This document shows, piece after piece, positions 35,795 to 44,841 of a DNA stretch of 64,000 nucleotides (positions within the stretch are counted from its first letter, which is position 1; each line of letters starts with the position of its first letter). This stretch comes from Gracilariopsis chorda (lineage: Eukaryota; Rhodophyta; Florideophyceae; Gracilariales; Gracilariaceae), in the NCBI GenBank assembly GCA_003194525.1, contig NBIV01000035.1, positions 1 to 64,000 on the forward strand, written 5' to 3'. The position numbers and the translations under genes were made by a program. The notes beneath the pieces were generated by a model. It was not told the origin of the DNA and did not search any database. It saw nothing but the letters and a program-made list of their open reading frames with translations.

Positions 35795-37700
35795 ATACGT
35801 CTCCCAGTGCGATAATACAGTAGGACTCTGTCCTCAGCTAAACGGAACTACTGCGCTACAGAGGGAGTATTTCTCGCTGTCGTCTGGTACTTTACCATTC
35901 TTTGCCCCTACCTGAAGCGCACCCGCTTCAACATCATCTCTGACCATCAAGCCTTGAAATGGCTTCTGAATTTTTCGAATTCCGAGTCCAATAGTCGATT
36001 GAATAGGTGAAGGCTACACCTCGCCAAGCACGACTTTGAAGTTGTCTACGAGAACGGTTTGGAGAAAAAGGTTGCAGAGGTGCTATCGCGCATAGCACCG
36101 GATATTGAGACCACCATCAAGCCATTGGAGGATGTTCAAAGGCTCATGAAAGGAACGAATCGTCTAGTGCCTTCGTCCACCCGATTGCCCCTATCTTACA
36201 CGTCGAATAACACTGGCTGATTGTCACGAGAAGAGCTGCTTGCAGAGCAAGGTACAGATCCATTTTGTGTCGAGAAGCGTGAAGAATACTTGAACGACCC
36301 GAAGGGTTTACTTCACATAAATGGAGAAGGACTAATAGTCCACCTGTGTGGACTGGACCAAAGCGAGCAGGTGCTAATACCTAAGTCTTCCCAAGACCGT
36401 GTCAAGCATATGCATCATTACCACCGTGTGGCCGGTCATCCGGGTGGACGAAGGGTGTACGCGACGATGCGTCGCAGGTTTTACTGGCCAAGCATCGCCG
36501 CCGATGTGTACCGACTGGTGAACGAGTGTGACTCGTTTATAAATGAGAGAATCTCCCTAAAATGAAATGAGTGACCCTTGAAGCTCGTCCTGGTGACCGC
36601 GCAGTTGCAAATTAGCGCCACAGATATATTGCGCGCAGTATAAGAGACGAAGCGAGGAAACTGTTACCCACTGCTGATCTCCAATCGCTACTCCAAGTTG
36701 ACGAGAACAGTTCCATTGCAATCAACCAGTTTTTCTTGCAGTTGCAAGAGCGTTCAGCACCAGCTGGGTGTTTGTTCACGTGCCGCCAGTTACGTTCCCA
36801 TCGGACAACTGATCCAACTTTGCTTCAAGATGTTTTCAAAATGTGTGCCCTGTCCTTGGCGTCAAGAACGTCTTTACATAGACGTCCCAGCAACAGGGTA
36901 CTTGTCAAGTTGAACGGTTCAACAGAACCATCCTGTCCTGCTCGAGGCCCTACGATGCTGTGCAACAGCGTTCTTGGGACTTTTACAGCTATGCACTGAG
37001 TTTTGTTTTGGTACAATATCTAGGTGCATGATAGCACCAGACATTTCCCCTTGGAATTAGTACTTGGTCAGGTTCCCGAGCCGTTGGATCTCCAACTTTG
37101 TAAGTCCCTGGAAAGAAGAAAGTTTGGAAGGGTCAATATGCAGTTTCTGGCACATCTGCGCCAACTGATGTCTCTAGCTACAGTAATCTTGGCCTACGCG
37201 CAGCAGTGCTACAAGCGAGGATACGACGCATGGGGCGTCGAGCCCAAAATTCTGGAACCTGGCACGTATGTGCGCCTCCGCAGACTCTCAGATCCCATGC
37301 CAAGAGCGATACCAGGTGAGAGAATCTCACGAAAACTCCCCGGAAGATGGAAGTATCTTTTCAAGTGCTGAGCACTGACGCTGGCAACTGCATGCTTGTA
37401 ATTGTGAACAACGGTATCGAAGAGCGCCATAACACTGATAACGTTGTCATCGGGGCTTCAAAGCCCCCAGCGGAACGCAAGTTGACAAAGATGTCATAGA
37501 TCAGGTGATGGGTCATACCCAAGAAACAGCGGAGTACCGCCAGTATCAGGTAAGATGGCTGGGGCTCACCCCAGAAGACGATACCTTCCACGATTCAAAG
37601 GATGTTCCATGCAAACTAGTTGTTCCCTACTTCCGAATGCAGAAGATCACCTTACCTGTTAAGGACAACCTCCATTTTGAAGCACAATGTGCTTGAAGCA

Positions 37701-40028
37701 TTCCGCGAATGGGGTGACGACTCATCCCAAGCCGCGATGGGTAACCATCTTTGAGGGCCTGGGATGTTCGTTTAACATCTGTGTTAGGTGGAGAACCTCC
37801 AATTGAAAGATTGCATCCGGCTTCTGCGCCTGTTCTTGGCTTTGCTACACTCAATTGCATAGTGCGCGCTGAGCTCGTAGTTTCTAGTACACATATTAAT
37901 CCATGGTGGCAACTGCAGCACCACTTGGGCGAGTTATCCCATCGCCGAAGTATCTTATCCACCCGATACCACAAAAATGTCGGTAGCGACCTATGTATGT
38001 ATCACGCACGTGTGTGCGTCTTCGAAACTTAGTGGGTTTCCAGCTTTGTGACGTCCACGACGCGGGTTCGTCCCACAATCAACGCACAAAACCCGTGCCG
38101 GAAGATGCGGTATCACCGCCCTGTCAGACGCACGGGAGCATGTCAACTTGAGAAGGGGCTGGAAAACCCCATCGTCCGAGAAGCTCCCAATGAGAATAAA
38201 AAACTTGTCGCACGTGACACTGCGCCCGCTAATGCATGAGCTCCAGCTCCCACAGGCGGAGATTGCGCCAAATCACATTGGCTACTTTTGATTTGGTAAT
38301 AAGGTCGGATTGGAAGTGGATGGCCTCGAAACAGCGGCTGGCTGCCCAAGAAACTTTGTCGAAGTGGACAATTGTCGCATGGCATGCCATGGGGTGCTCC
38401 GGGAGCACCCAAAATGAGAGTCGATCTCGATCACCGCCAACAGGGAGCGGACTCCACCCGACTTGTGGACCCCCCGGCATCCAGGAAGAGCATTGCCTTT
38501 GGGCAGATGTAGGGTCGCCGACCCCTTTGTAAGTAATGCGTTTGTTGCATCACCGCCCCACGCACTGGAGACTAATGGTCTCACTTTCTTGGGAGGCCAC
38601 TCTTACTTCTATGTGATGTATCAATCGTATTTAAGGCAAGCCTGCCTGTCGGACCTTCAAGTCCAATGGAGTTCCATCGCATGGGCTAAGGCAAAAGAGA
38701 CGTTGGATCATGTTAATGCACTCTGTGCAAGAAGACTGGCTATTAACCACGAACTTCAGGGATCTTCCCTAGTCCGATAAGTGGCAGCCTAAACATAGAA
38801 GCGCCAGCGCTTGTGGTCAGTGCTCATGTCCCATGATCAATCGCACATGTACCACGCTAGCTCGGGTATCACTCGAAGAGAATACCCATAAGGTTTTGAG
38901 AACTTAATAAGGCTACTGCCTTCCGAAAGAAGAGAGCGGTGGGATTCATCCCCGGCGCACGCAACGCGTGTATCTGCAAAGCCTTGCTGGGAAAATGTGT
39001 TGCGGCTTGGCGTCTCTGTAAAGAAGCCTTGACGCCCGATCCCAAACAGAAGACCATCTTGTTTTCTGGACAGCCCTCTCTGATTTTCTAGCCTTCCGTT
39101 AAAGTCACGCAGTCAATGGAAACCGAAGCTTAGCTTCGCCAAAGGAGGCTTCAGCCACCATCACCGTGTGTACAGCCGCTCCAACCTTGGGCGTGCGGCG
39201 AAAAATGTTTGGCTCGCACGGGCCAAGGGGAAACCATGAAAAAGTTTGAGAAATTTTTAAGAGACTTTTTATCTTTCTGCAACCAATGCTATTCTAATGG
39301 AAAGAAAAGGTTTTCAATGCAAAACTACTTTACTAAAAGAGCATTTTTCTTACGACTGAGCACTGATGTTCTCATCAATTCAATGGTGTCATCGCGAAGA
39401 GCCGAGCTCGGCCCTTCGGAGGCGGGATCGCAACACGGAGAAGCAGAGAGTTCCACCCAAGCATTCGAGCAAGTCTAGCAGTGCTCTATATCCCCAAAAA
39501 ACCCTAAAATATCGCGCCCTGGGCGATTTTGGCATCCCTACCAGCGTTGTTATTGCCATTTCTCGTTGTCATATCCGCCTTGTCATTTCTTTTTCATTTC
39601 AGTACGGGGAAAATATAGAAATGAAAGTAGATACCGTGCTTTGAAATTTTAATGGGTTTTGAGGACTTCATTGCCCTATCAGAGCACTGTTTCTATATCA
39701 AACAGATTTCTGGCAGGTAGAATGCGCGGGAAACAAGTCTTCTCGCCATCGAAAAGCATTTTCTGCTACAACCTCTATCTGTTCACAACTTGAAATCTTG
39801 CGTCAAAAAGACTCCATCAACCTCTCCACCGTTTCTTAACCTTTCTTCAGCTTAACCCCCAAAAGTATGGTTCCAACCACATTTTCAACGTGCGAGGCGT
39901 CCAATTGAAATAACCAAGAAGCAGAGCACACAACTGAATACCTATCTGCTCTAAAATACTCCTGTGAAAAGAAGGACAACCAACAACAATCGTCAGTCAG
40001 CAAATCAAAACAGTACGATCATACTTTT
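37701..40028. other. unassigned region
   Basis: Short plus frames (for example 38048-38239, 38236-38532, 38463-38780, 39209-39478) without recognisable domains. 38378-38391 is a perfect 14-bp palindrome (CATGGCATGCCATG), closely followed by 9-bp inverted arms GGGTGCTCC/GGAGCACCC (38392-38410). Possibly further retroelement debris; nothing firm. Confidence 0.3.
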
Positions 40029-40076
40029 TTCAGTAATGTAGATCGCGAATCAAGCGATAAAGAGGGTAGCACCGAT

Positions 40077-41030
40077 ATGAACGAAGGCACACACAAACCA
40101 GAAAAACGCAATGGTAGAGGAAAAGGTTTCACACAAGATGAGACATTGTTTCTTGCAAAGGCTTGGATTAAACAGTCAGCAAAGGGTTGTAATCAGCGCT
40201 ACAAGACAATGTGGGCTGGAATAGAAGACATTTGTAGAAGAAAGTACAAAATGGATCGCAGCTCTCCGTCTCTAAGAAGCACTTGACATACAGTAGCCAG
40301 AGAAACGCAGCACTTTCTGGCTGCACGGAGTAGGGTGAAGTTAATGAATATATCAGGGGCAAACGACGAGTTATTGGACGACATTTTGCAAGAACAGTAC
40401 CGAAAAAGAGCAGGCAGAAAGGCTAAAGATGGAATAATTGTGTATTCGGCGCCGTACAAATGGATTTCTACTGCAGATTATCTCTCTGAGCAAGATGAGT
40501 TTTCGGATGAAGGCGGCAAGAAAAATACGAGGTCAAACTCAACAAAAGAGAGTACAACAATTAGAATGGAAGCAGTTGGTAAAGAATGCACTGATGAGCG
40601 TTCACAGGCTCAACCTTACATGGATAAGAATGTCTGTGTGGCGAACAAAAGGGAAATCGAGGAAGCGTTGCTTTCTAGCGATGAAGAAATACGCCCGAAA
40701 GGAATAAAAAAAAGAAAACTAGAAGAGAAGAACGCTAAAGAAGACTCAAGGGTAACGGACACTCTACGGGGAATTCAAGCAAGTCTAGTCGAGGGTAATA
40801 GGATCTTGAGGCAAGAAACAGAGCGGTCAGAATTGGAAAGGCAGGAAGTACAGGATGTGGAACTGCTTAAACTCTTAGACCCAAAATCTTCTGAGTTCAA
40901 GGAGATCATGGCGGATGTGATGAGCTGCAGGCGACGGAGGGTAAAGAGGTACACGAACGGAAGTCAAAAGAGCACGGTGCCGCGCGTCAGAAACGACTGT
41001 GGTGACGGTGACGGGGGCAAGATAGAATAG
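40077..41030 (+). pseudogene. NAM/Myb-like transposon-associated protein, one in-frame TGA
   Basis: Starts MNEGTHKPEKRNGRG, then FTQDETLFLAKAWIKQSAKG, a SANT/Myb-like tri-helix (NQRYKTMWAGIEDI), RETQHFLAARSRVKLMNISG, ISGANDELLDDILQEQYRKR and YSAPYKWISTADYLS. It ends with a charged coiled C-terminus (LEEKNAKEDSRVTDTLRGIQ). This is the pattern of the NAM-associated/Myb-like proteins carried by PIF/Harbinger transposons, which help the transposase bind DNA. TGA 40284-40286 interrupts the frame, which then continues without shift to TAG at 41028-41030. A Plant_tran transposase lies 3.8 kb downstream on the other strand, but host-like genes intervene. Confidence 0.65.
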
Positions 41031-41124
41031 AGTCTAAGTAAGAAGGAATCCTTTGGAGTAGACTTAGCCAAAGGATATGCTTCATCTGTCATTCTCGCTT
41101 CTGGCGAGGGTGGTGCCCGTGTGT

Positions 41125-42412
41125 CTACGTAATTCCCGAATGGTGTCTATCGAGTCGCTCCAGTGAACAGCAAGCTGCGTCTTGATATCGGTTCACGGCA
41201 TCTATACGAACGAAAAGAGGATAATTGCGGCTTTTATCGCGTTCATCAGCGCTGCAATCGGCACTAACCTTAGCACCCCGCTCACTCTCATTGTTCGGCA
41301 TATGCTTTCTTCTCCGATCAACAATTATAGCCTTAATCCCCGACCACAAAGCCGTAGCCACGCTATCTTGCACATCAGTGTTGTCCACGATGGCTTGAAC
41401 GGCCTCAGTATGAGAAACTCAAGCACTTTTCTTACTCTTGTCCTTCTCAAACACGGCCGAAACATATTCAGATCTCTGTTGTATAACATCATCCCACTGC
41501 AAAGCGTTATTGAACACGCGGGCAGTTTATTCTACCGCACGTTCACAACAGTGATCATCGTGCGACAAGCCAAGCACAGCCTGCGTCAAAAGCGCCTGAA
41601 CGTGTTCGACAGTAGGCCTATCTTGCAGCAAACCCCTCATCGTAACAGCCGCCTGCATCTGCAATTGCTGCTCCGGCAAGGAAGCCGCTGCAACCTCCAC
41701 GCCTTCAACCGCGTCTCACCTCTTGACTCCCGGCCAACAAACCACCACGCCGTCCAACAGCAGCAGCGCGCCGCCAATGATAACGCGCGTGCGGTTCAAG
41801 CCGCGCTTTTCCAGCGCCCTTTCCAGGTCCTGATAAGAGAGTAGCAGACGCGCTCGCGGGTCCCTTCCCAACGTGGCCGGGTCGTCGTGCATGTGCACGC
41901 CGCCCTGCACGCTCGCGCTAGTCTTTCGTGCGGCATCGGCGTGGGGGGATGGCGGTGGCGAAGCGAAGGCGAAAGCGCAGTGCGTTGCGAAGCGAAAGCG
42001 CAGCCAGCCGTGAAGCGAAAGCCAAAGTGAAAGCCAAAGCGCAGTCAGGCGCGAAGCCAAAGCCAAAGCGCAGTCAGGCGCAAAGCGAAAGCGCACTCCA
42101 CGCGAAGCGCAAAGCTCAAACAGCCGCAGCCATACAGCAACCAAAAGCACCACCAGCGACCAATGAGAAGCGCTCAAAAATAACACAAAAACAAAGCGAA
42201 CAGTCACAGACTGCTGTCGCCGCCCACGGCGCGCGGCGACTCGAGCACGGCATCAGCACCGGTGGCGCGTTGCGCTTCGCGCCACTTGTCCAGCGCAGTG
42301 CTCATCCGCAGCTCGCGCAGCTCGCCCCTCATAGCCAGTCGCACCTGCTCGCCCGTCTGTGCTGCAGCACTGAGTTGGTCCCTCTTCGGATCGAGATCAA
42401 GCTTTCAGAAAG
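41125..42412 (-). pseudogene. host-like gene, unrecognised, probable intron and three in-frame stops
   Basis: Minus strand. A first coding block at about 42208-42398 reads KRDQLSAAAQTGEQVRLAMR, ELRMSTALDKWREAQRATG. A repeat-filled stretch follows (41925-42207, possible intron, acceptor GTGCAG|GGCGGC near 41909). Then MHDDPATLGRDPRARLLLSY, VIIGGALLLLDGVVVCWPG (one membrane segment), VTMRGLLQDRPTVEHVQALL and ATALWSGIKAIIVDRRRKHM to the end at 41125. The last part is one frame crossed by TGA 41716-41718 (overlapping a GTGAG donor-like site), TAA 41527-41529 and TGA 41419-41421. A single-span organelle or membrane protein with helical repeats is plausible. It is divergent from, and partly overlaps, the pyrophosphatase-like gene. 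Confidence 0.5.
41956..42112. repeat. GCGAAAGC/GCCAAAGC minisatellite
   Basis: Degenerate tandem units such as GCGAAAGCGCAG and GCCAAAGC repeat about every 6-12 bases. It lies in the probable intron of the minus-strand gene, upstream of the plus-strand pyrophosphatase-like gene. The Lys/Ala-rich plus-strand ORF across it is a product of the repeat. Confidence 0.8.
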
Positions 42413-44004
42413 TCGCTGACGCAACCATTGACAGGTACGAGCTGCCAACATTAACTACGGCGAATGCAGCCAGAAGGTGCATACCGCGTCGTCTTTTCAA
42501 GGAAGGAGCGAACAACAGAAACCTCGAACTCCCTGTGCTCAATCTGAAAAATGTACGATATCAACCACTCGACTCACATGGCTTTGACTTCCCTCGAGTG
42601 TCTCAAATCCCGTTGTGCGTGTTCCTGTGCATGCCACTTGGGAGTATTTGTGCTGTTCTATATAGCCTATCTGTGGGACCAGGTACAAGCGTCATGGAAT
42701 CCTGTGTTCAGCGGATAATGAAGAAGACGACAGACAAGGATGGTGCGTACCTTACGGAAGCCCTGAGAATGGGCCTCCTATGGACCGTCGGAGGCATGTT
42801 CGTTGCCGTTTTAGCGACTTCGGTGTCGTACACTCTACTCCGAGCTTACGGGATTGGTCTATGTGCCCTTGGAATGCTTTGCAACATGGCTCCTGTGCTC
42901 GCAATATGCTGTGTTGGCCGTATCATGGAAAGTGCACATGCCATTAACGAACTCTGTGGATTATCAGGAGTCGGTATGGATGACAATTCGAAGCTAAAGG
43001 GCTTTACGCAGGGCTTCTGGAAAATGTGCCCGGCTTTGCTGGGAGTATGTGGGGTCATGTGCTGCTTGGTGTTGGAATGGGTACTGTTGCAAGAGACCGG
43101 GTTACTGTCGGGATCCCTCTCTCTCGGAGGCACGAATAACTTGAGCCCGTCGAGGCACATCACAGATGTGGATATGACAGACATCTCAGAAAGACTGGTC
43201 TTCCTTTCCATGGGAGTTGGAGTTTGGGGGGTAATGTTGTTTATTGCAGTGATGATATTCGGTGCCCACCACACACGAGATGCAGTGAGAAGGAAGTGCC
43301 GACAGGGTTCCGGAACTGGGGCAGCTGCAATTGCGTCTTCTGCAACCGAGTGGATACTTCGCGCGGCCCAAGCCCGAAGAGAGGCCGGACTGGAGACTGT
43401 CGTAATCGGGCTTGTGGCAGTCATATGGCCCCTCGCCAGCGGTCTCGCCCTCGGACAACGTGCTCTTGCGGGGGCTGTGGCAGGGGCGATTGGTGTCTCG
43501 ATTGAACTATCGACAGCCCTCTTCGTCTGCGGTGGCGTTGGCAAAGCTAGCCGCTGCGCCTATAAACCCGACTTTGAACAAGGGCCATCTCAGGCAGCGG
43601 TGCACATTTTGGGGGATGTTGGGGATTCCATGCTGTGGATCGGGAACAGCTTGAGTGATGTAGCGGTTTTCTGGTCTGTGTTTGCAGTCGGTGTTGTCAA
43701 ACTGACGCGCGCGGATGGCGCCAGGGGTTGGATTGGGGCGGTTCTGGCAGACGTGGCCATGATGCTGGCTATCACTATAGTGGTAAACCTCGCCCATCGT
43801 GCCGAGCAGAGTGAGGAAAGAAACCCAGGCGTAAACTTCACATTCCAGGTAAACCCGGATGCTGTGTCACCGTTCTTCTTGGCGGGTCTGGAGCTGAGGG
43901 CAGAGAATATTAGCCCGAAGAGTCGCCTTGGGGTGTTACGGTTGGAGAGTGGCTCCGACAGCTACAACGATTTGTTTGCAACGGTGCTGGGTATATATGA
44001 ATAG
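42262..44004 (+). CDS. divergent H+-pyrophosphatase-like membrane protein, C-terminal half, probable pseudoenzyme
   Basis: Long intact frame with about eight hydrophobic spans. From about residue 124 it is collinear with the C-terminal half of vacuolar H+-translocating pyrophosphatases: AYGIGLCALGMLCNMAPVLA (AVP1 MYGVAVAALGMLSTIATGLA), then a charged loop, ALAGAVAGAIGVSIELS (AVP1 VLAGSLVSGVQIAIS) and LGDVGDSM (AVP1 IGDTIGDPL). Such enzymes couple pyrophosphate hydrolysis to proton pumping. Here the DAYGPISDNAG-type loop is CCVGRIMESAH, the NTGGAWDNAKK block is CGGVGKASRCA, and the Lys-Asp after GDxxGDP is gone. Catalysis is therefore unlikely. The N-terminal half (with GDNVGDCAGMGADLFES) is absent. 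The first 110 residues overlap the opposite-strand gene, so the true start is probably near 42600-42700 (Met at 42631 or 42694). Confidence 0.62.
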   Translation: MARCASRHLSSAVLIRSSRSSPLIASRTCSPVCAAALSWSLFGSRSSFQKVADATIDRYELPTLTTANAARRCIPRRLFKEGANNRNLELPVLNLKNVRYQPLDSHGFDFPRVSQIPLCVFLCMPLGSICAVLYSLSVGPGTSVMESCVQRIMKKTTDKDGAYLTEALRMGLLWTVGGMFVAVLATSVSYTLLRAYGIGLCALGMLCNMAPVLAICCVGRIMESAHAINELCGLSGVGMDDNSKLKGFTQGFWKMCPALLGVCGVMCCLVLEWVLLQETGLLSGSLSLGGTNNLSPSRHITDVDMTDISERLVFLSMGVGVWGVMLFIAVMIFGAHHTRDAVRRKCRQGSGTGAAAIASSATEWILRAAQARREAGLETVVIGLVAVIWPLASGLALGQRALAGAVAGAIGVSIELSTALFVCGGVGKASRCAYKPDFEQGPSQAAVHILGDVGDSMLWIGNSLSDVAVFWSVFAVGVVKLTRADGARGWIGAVLADVAMMLAITIVVNLAHRAEQSEERNPGVNFTFQVNPDAVSPFFLAGLELRAENISPKSRLGVLRLESGSDSYNDLFATVLGIYE

Positions 44005-44168
44005 GCTCGCGTAGTGTAGTGGTTGTAGCCATGTGCTTTTACGATGCCTTGGCAGCGTAACTATCTCCTTACTCTAACTGAATCTTTGGAAAGCATATCA
44101 GAAGCGTAGATAAAGGGTTTCGGGCTAGCCTTGTACACTAGTTTCGCAATATCGCCATAGATGATAAT

Positions 44169-44720
44169 TCATACTGGTCCTCTGCTCTCGGACTTGCAGT
44201 GAACAATTCCCTCGAGCTCCGCTTTCGCCTCGTCATACCCCTTCACGTCTTCAAATGCCGTTGTGTCCCCGATCTCTGGTTCACGCGCCTTGTCCATGTT
44301 TATGCCCATTCCGCGCGACATGCCGCGTTCCTCCATCATCATCCCTAGAAATCCCAGCACAAAGAACGTTACGCCCAGTGCCCGATCTGTGCGCCATAGC
44401 TGAGACGGCATTGACGGCTTTGCTAACGCCACAGGTAGCGGAGTTGCTGCCGTTCCAGACATCACACCCCCGTTTGCCCAGTTCGCCAATAATGCACCCG
44501 CACGTTCCCCCAGTGCATTAGCTACAGCAGAAGTGCGATTTGTGCCTGCTCCTAGACCTGCTGCACCGCTAACCCCGACGCTACCGGACACAGCAGCAAA
44601 TGCAAACAAAACAGCATTAGCAGCAGTAGAGTGGGCTAAAAACGAAGCAGTCCACATCCAAACCGGGTGCGTGAAGTCGACGGCAGTAGCCCAGGTGCGG
44701 AAGCTATATCGGTTTGCACC
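44169..44720 (-). pseudogene. Yme1/FtsH-type AAA protease, N-terminal fragment
   Basis: The N-terminal Ala/Gly-rich region (possible transit peptide) is followed by one membrane span (ALGVTFFVLGFLGMMM), a Gly/Met-rich linker and TAFEDVKGYDEAKAELEGIV, the entry to the AAA+ domain in i-AAA/FtsH proteases (FDDVKGxDEAKxELxEIV). The match stops right after VHC at about 44180 and the frame ends at 44169. Walker A, Walker B and the HEXXH protease domain are absent. A GC-type donor (CACT|GCAAGT) fits a split His-Tyr codon at this place, so it could be a first exon. No following exon is visible before the pyrophosphatase-like gene. The start lies upstream of the first Met (44657). Confidence 0.65.
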
Positions 44721-44751
44721 GCAGCCCTCTTGAACACAAAGCGAAAGCAGG

Positions 44752-44788
44752 GGGAACCCTCTCAGCTAATCTACTCTGAGAGGTTCCC
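44752..44788. repeat. inverted repeat beside the Plant_tran transposase
   Basis: Arms GGGAACCCTCTCAG (44752-44765) and CTGAGAGGTTCCC (44776-44788), complementary except one bulged base, with a 10-base loop. It lies 55 bp beyond the transposase stop and might be part of the transposon end, but no partner on the other side was found. Confidence 0.7.
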
Positions 44789-44841
44789 TTTACTCCTACC
44801 AACTACAAATGTAACAGAATATAAACCTACGCCAAGTTCTC

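Larger units (their letters stand above)
31830..37700 (+). mobile_element. Ty3/gypsy chromovirus fossil, split by a nested LTR composite
   Basis: Plus-strand remnants in gypsy order. A protease-like region is near 31850-32000 (VILRCEYIDKN, VPIYRRP). RT is near 32740-33160 (HRFVNMPFELCNAPTT, CLVYIDDVTMF, VDYLGHMIRPG). RNase H lies before the insertion and at 35800-36110 (FNIISDHQALKWLLN). The H2C2 integrase zinc domain is at 36221-36545 (HHYHRVAGHPGGRRVYATMRR), the integrase core is about 36650-37370, and a chromodomain-like end lies near 37530-37640 (YQVRWLGLTPEDDTF). A C-terminal chromodomain marks the chromovirus clade. Many breaks; old. LTRs were not identified. Confidence 0.85.

Noticed and set aside
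38048-38240. Second gypsy RT N-terminus (basic stretch before a Pro/Glu-rich turn)
   Set aside because: Resemblance too weak and no RT motifs follow.
41182-41844. 220-aa plus-strand ORF
   Set aside because: Antisense shadow of the minus-strand gene at 41125-42412, whose translation is far more protein-like.
41928-42419. Lys/Ala-rich plus-strand ORF
   Set aside because: Produced by translation of the GCGAAAGC minisatellite and the antisense of a minus-strand coding block.
44005-44060. tRNA-like sequence (GTAGTGTAGTGGTTGTAGCC)
   Set aside because: Only an A-box-like stretch; no T-loop GGTTCGAATCC or acceptor pairing. A similar A-box-like stretch near 48346-48362 was rejected for the same reason.
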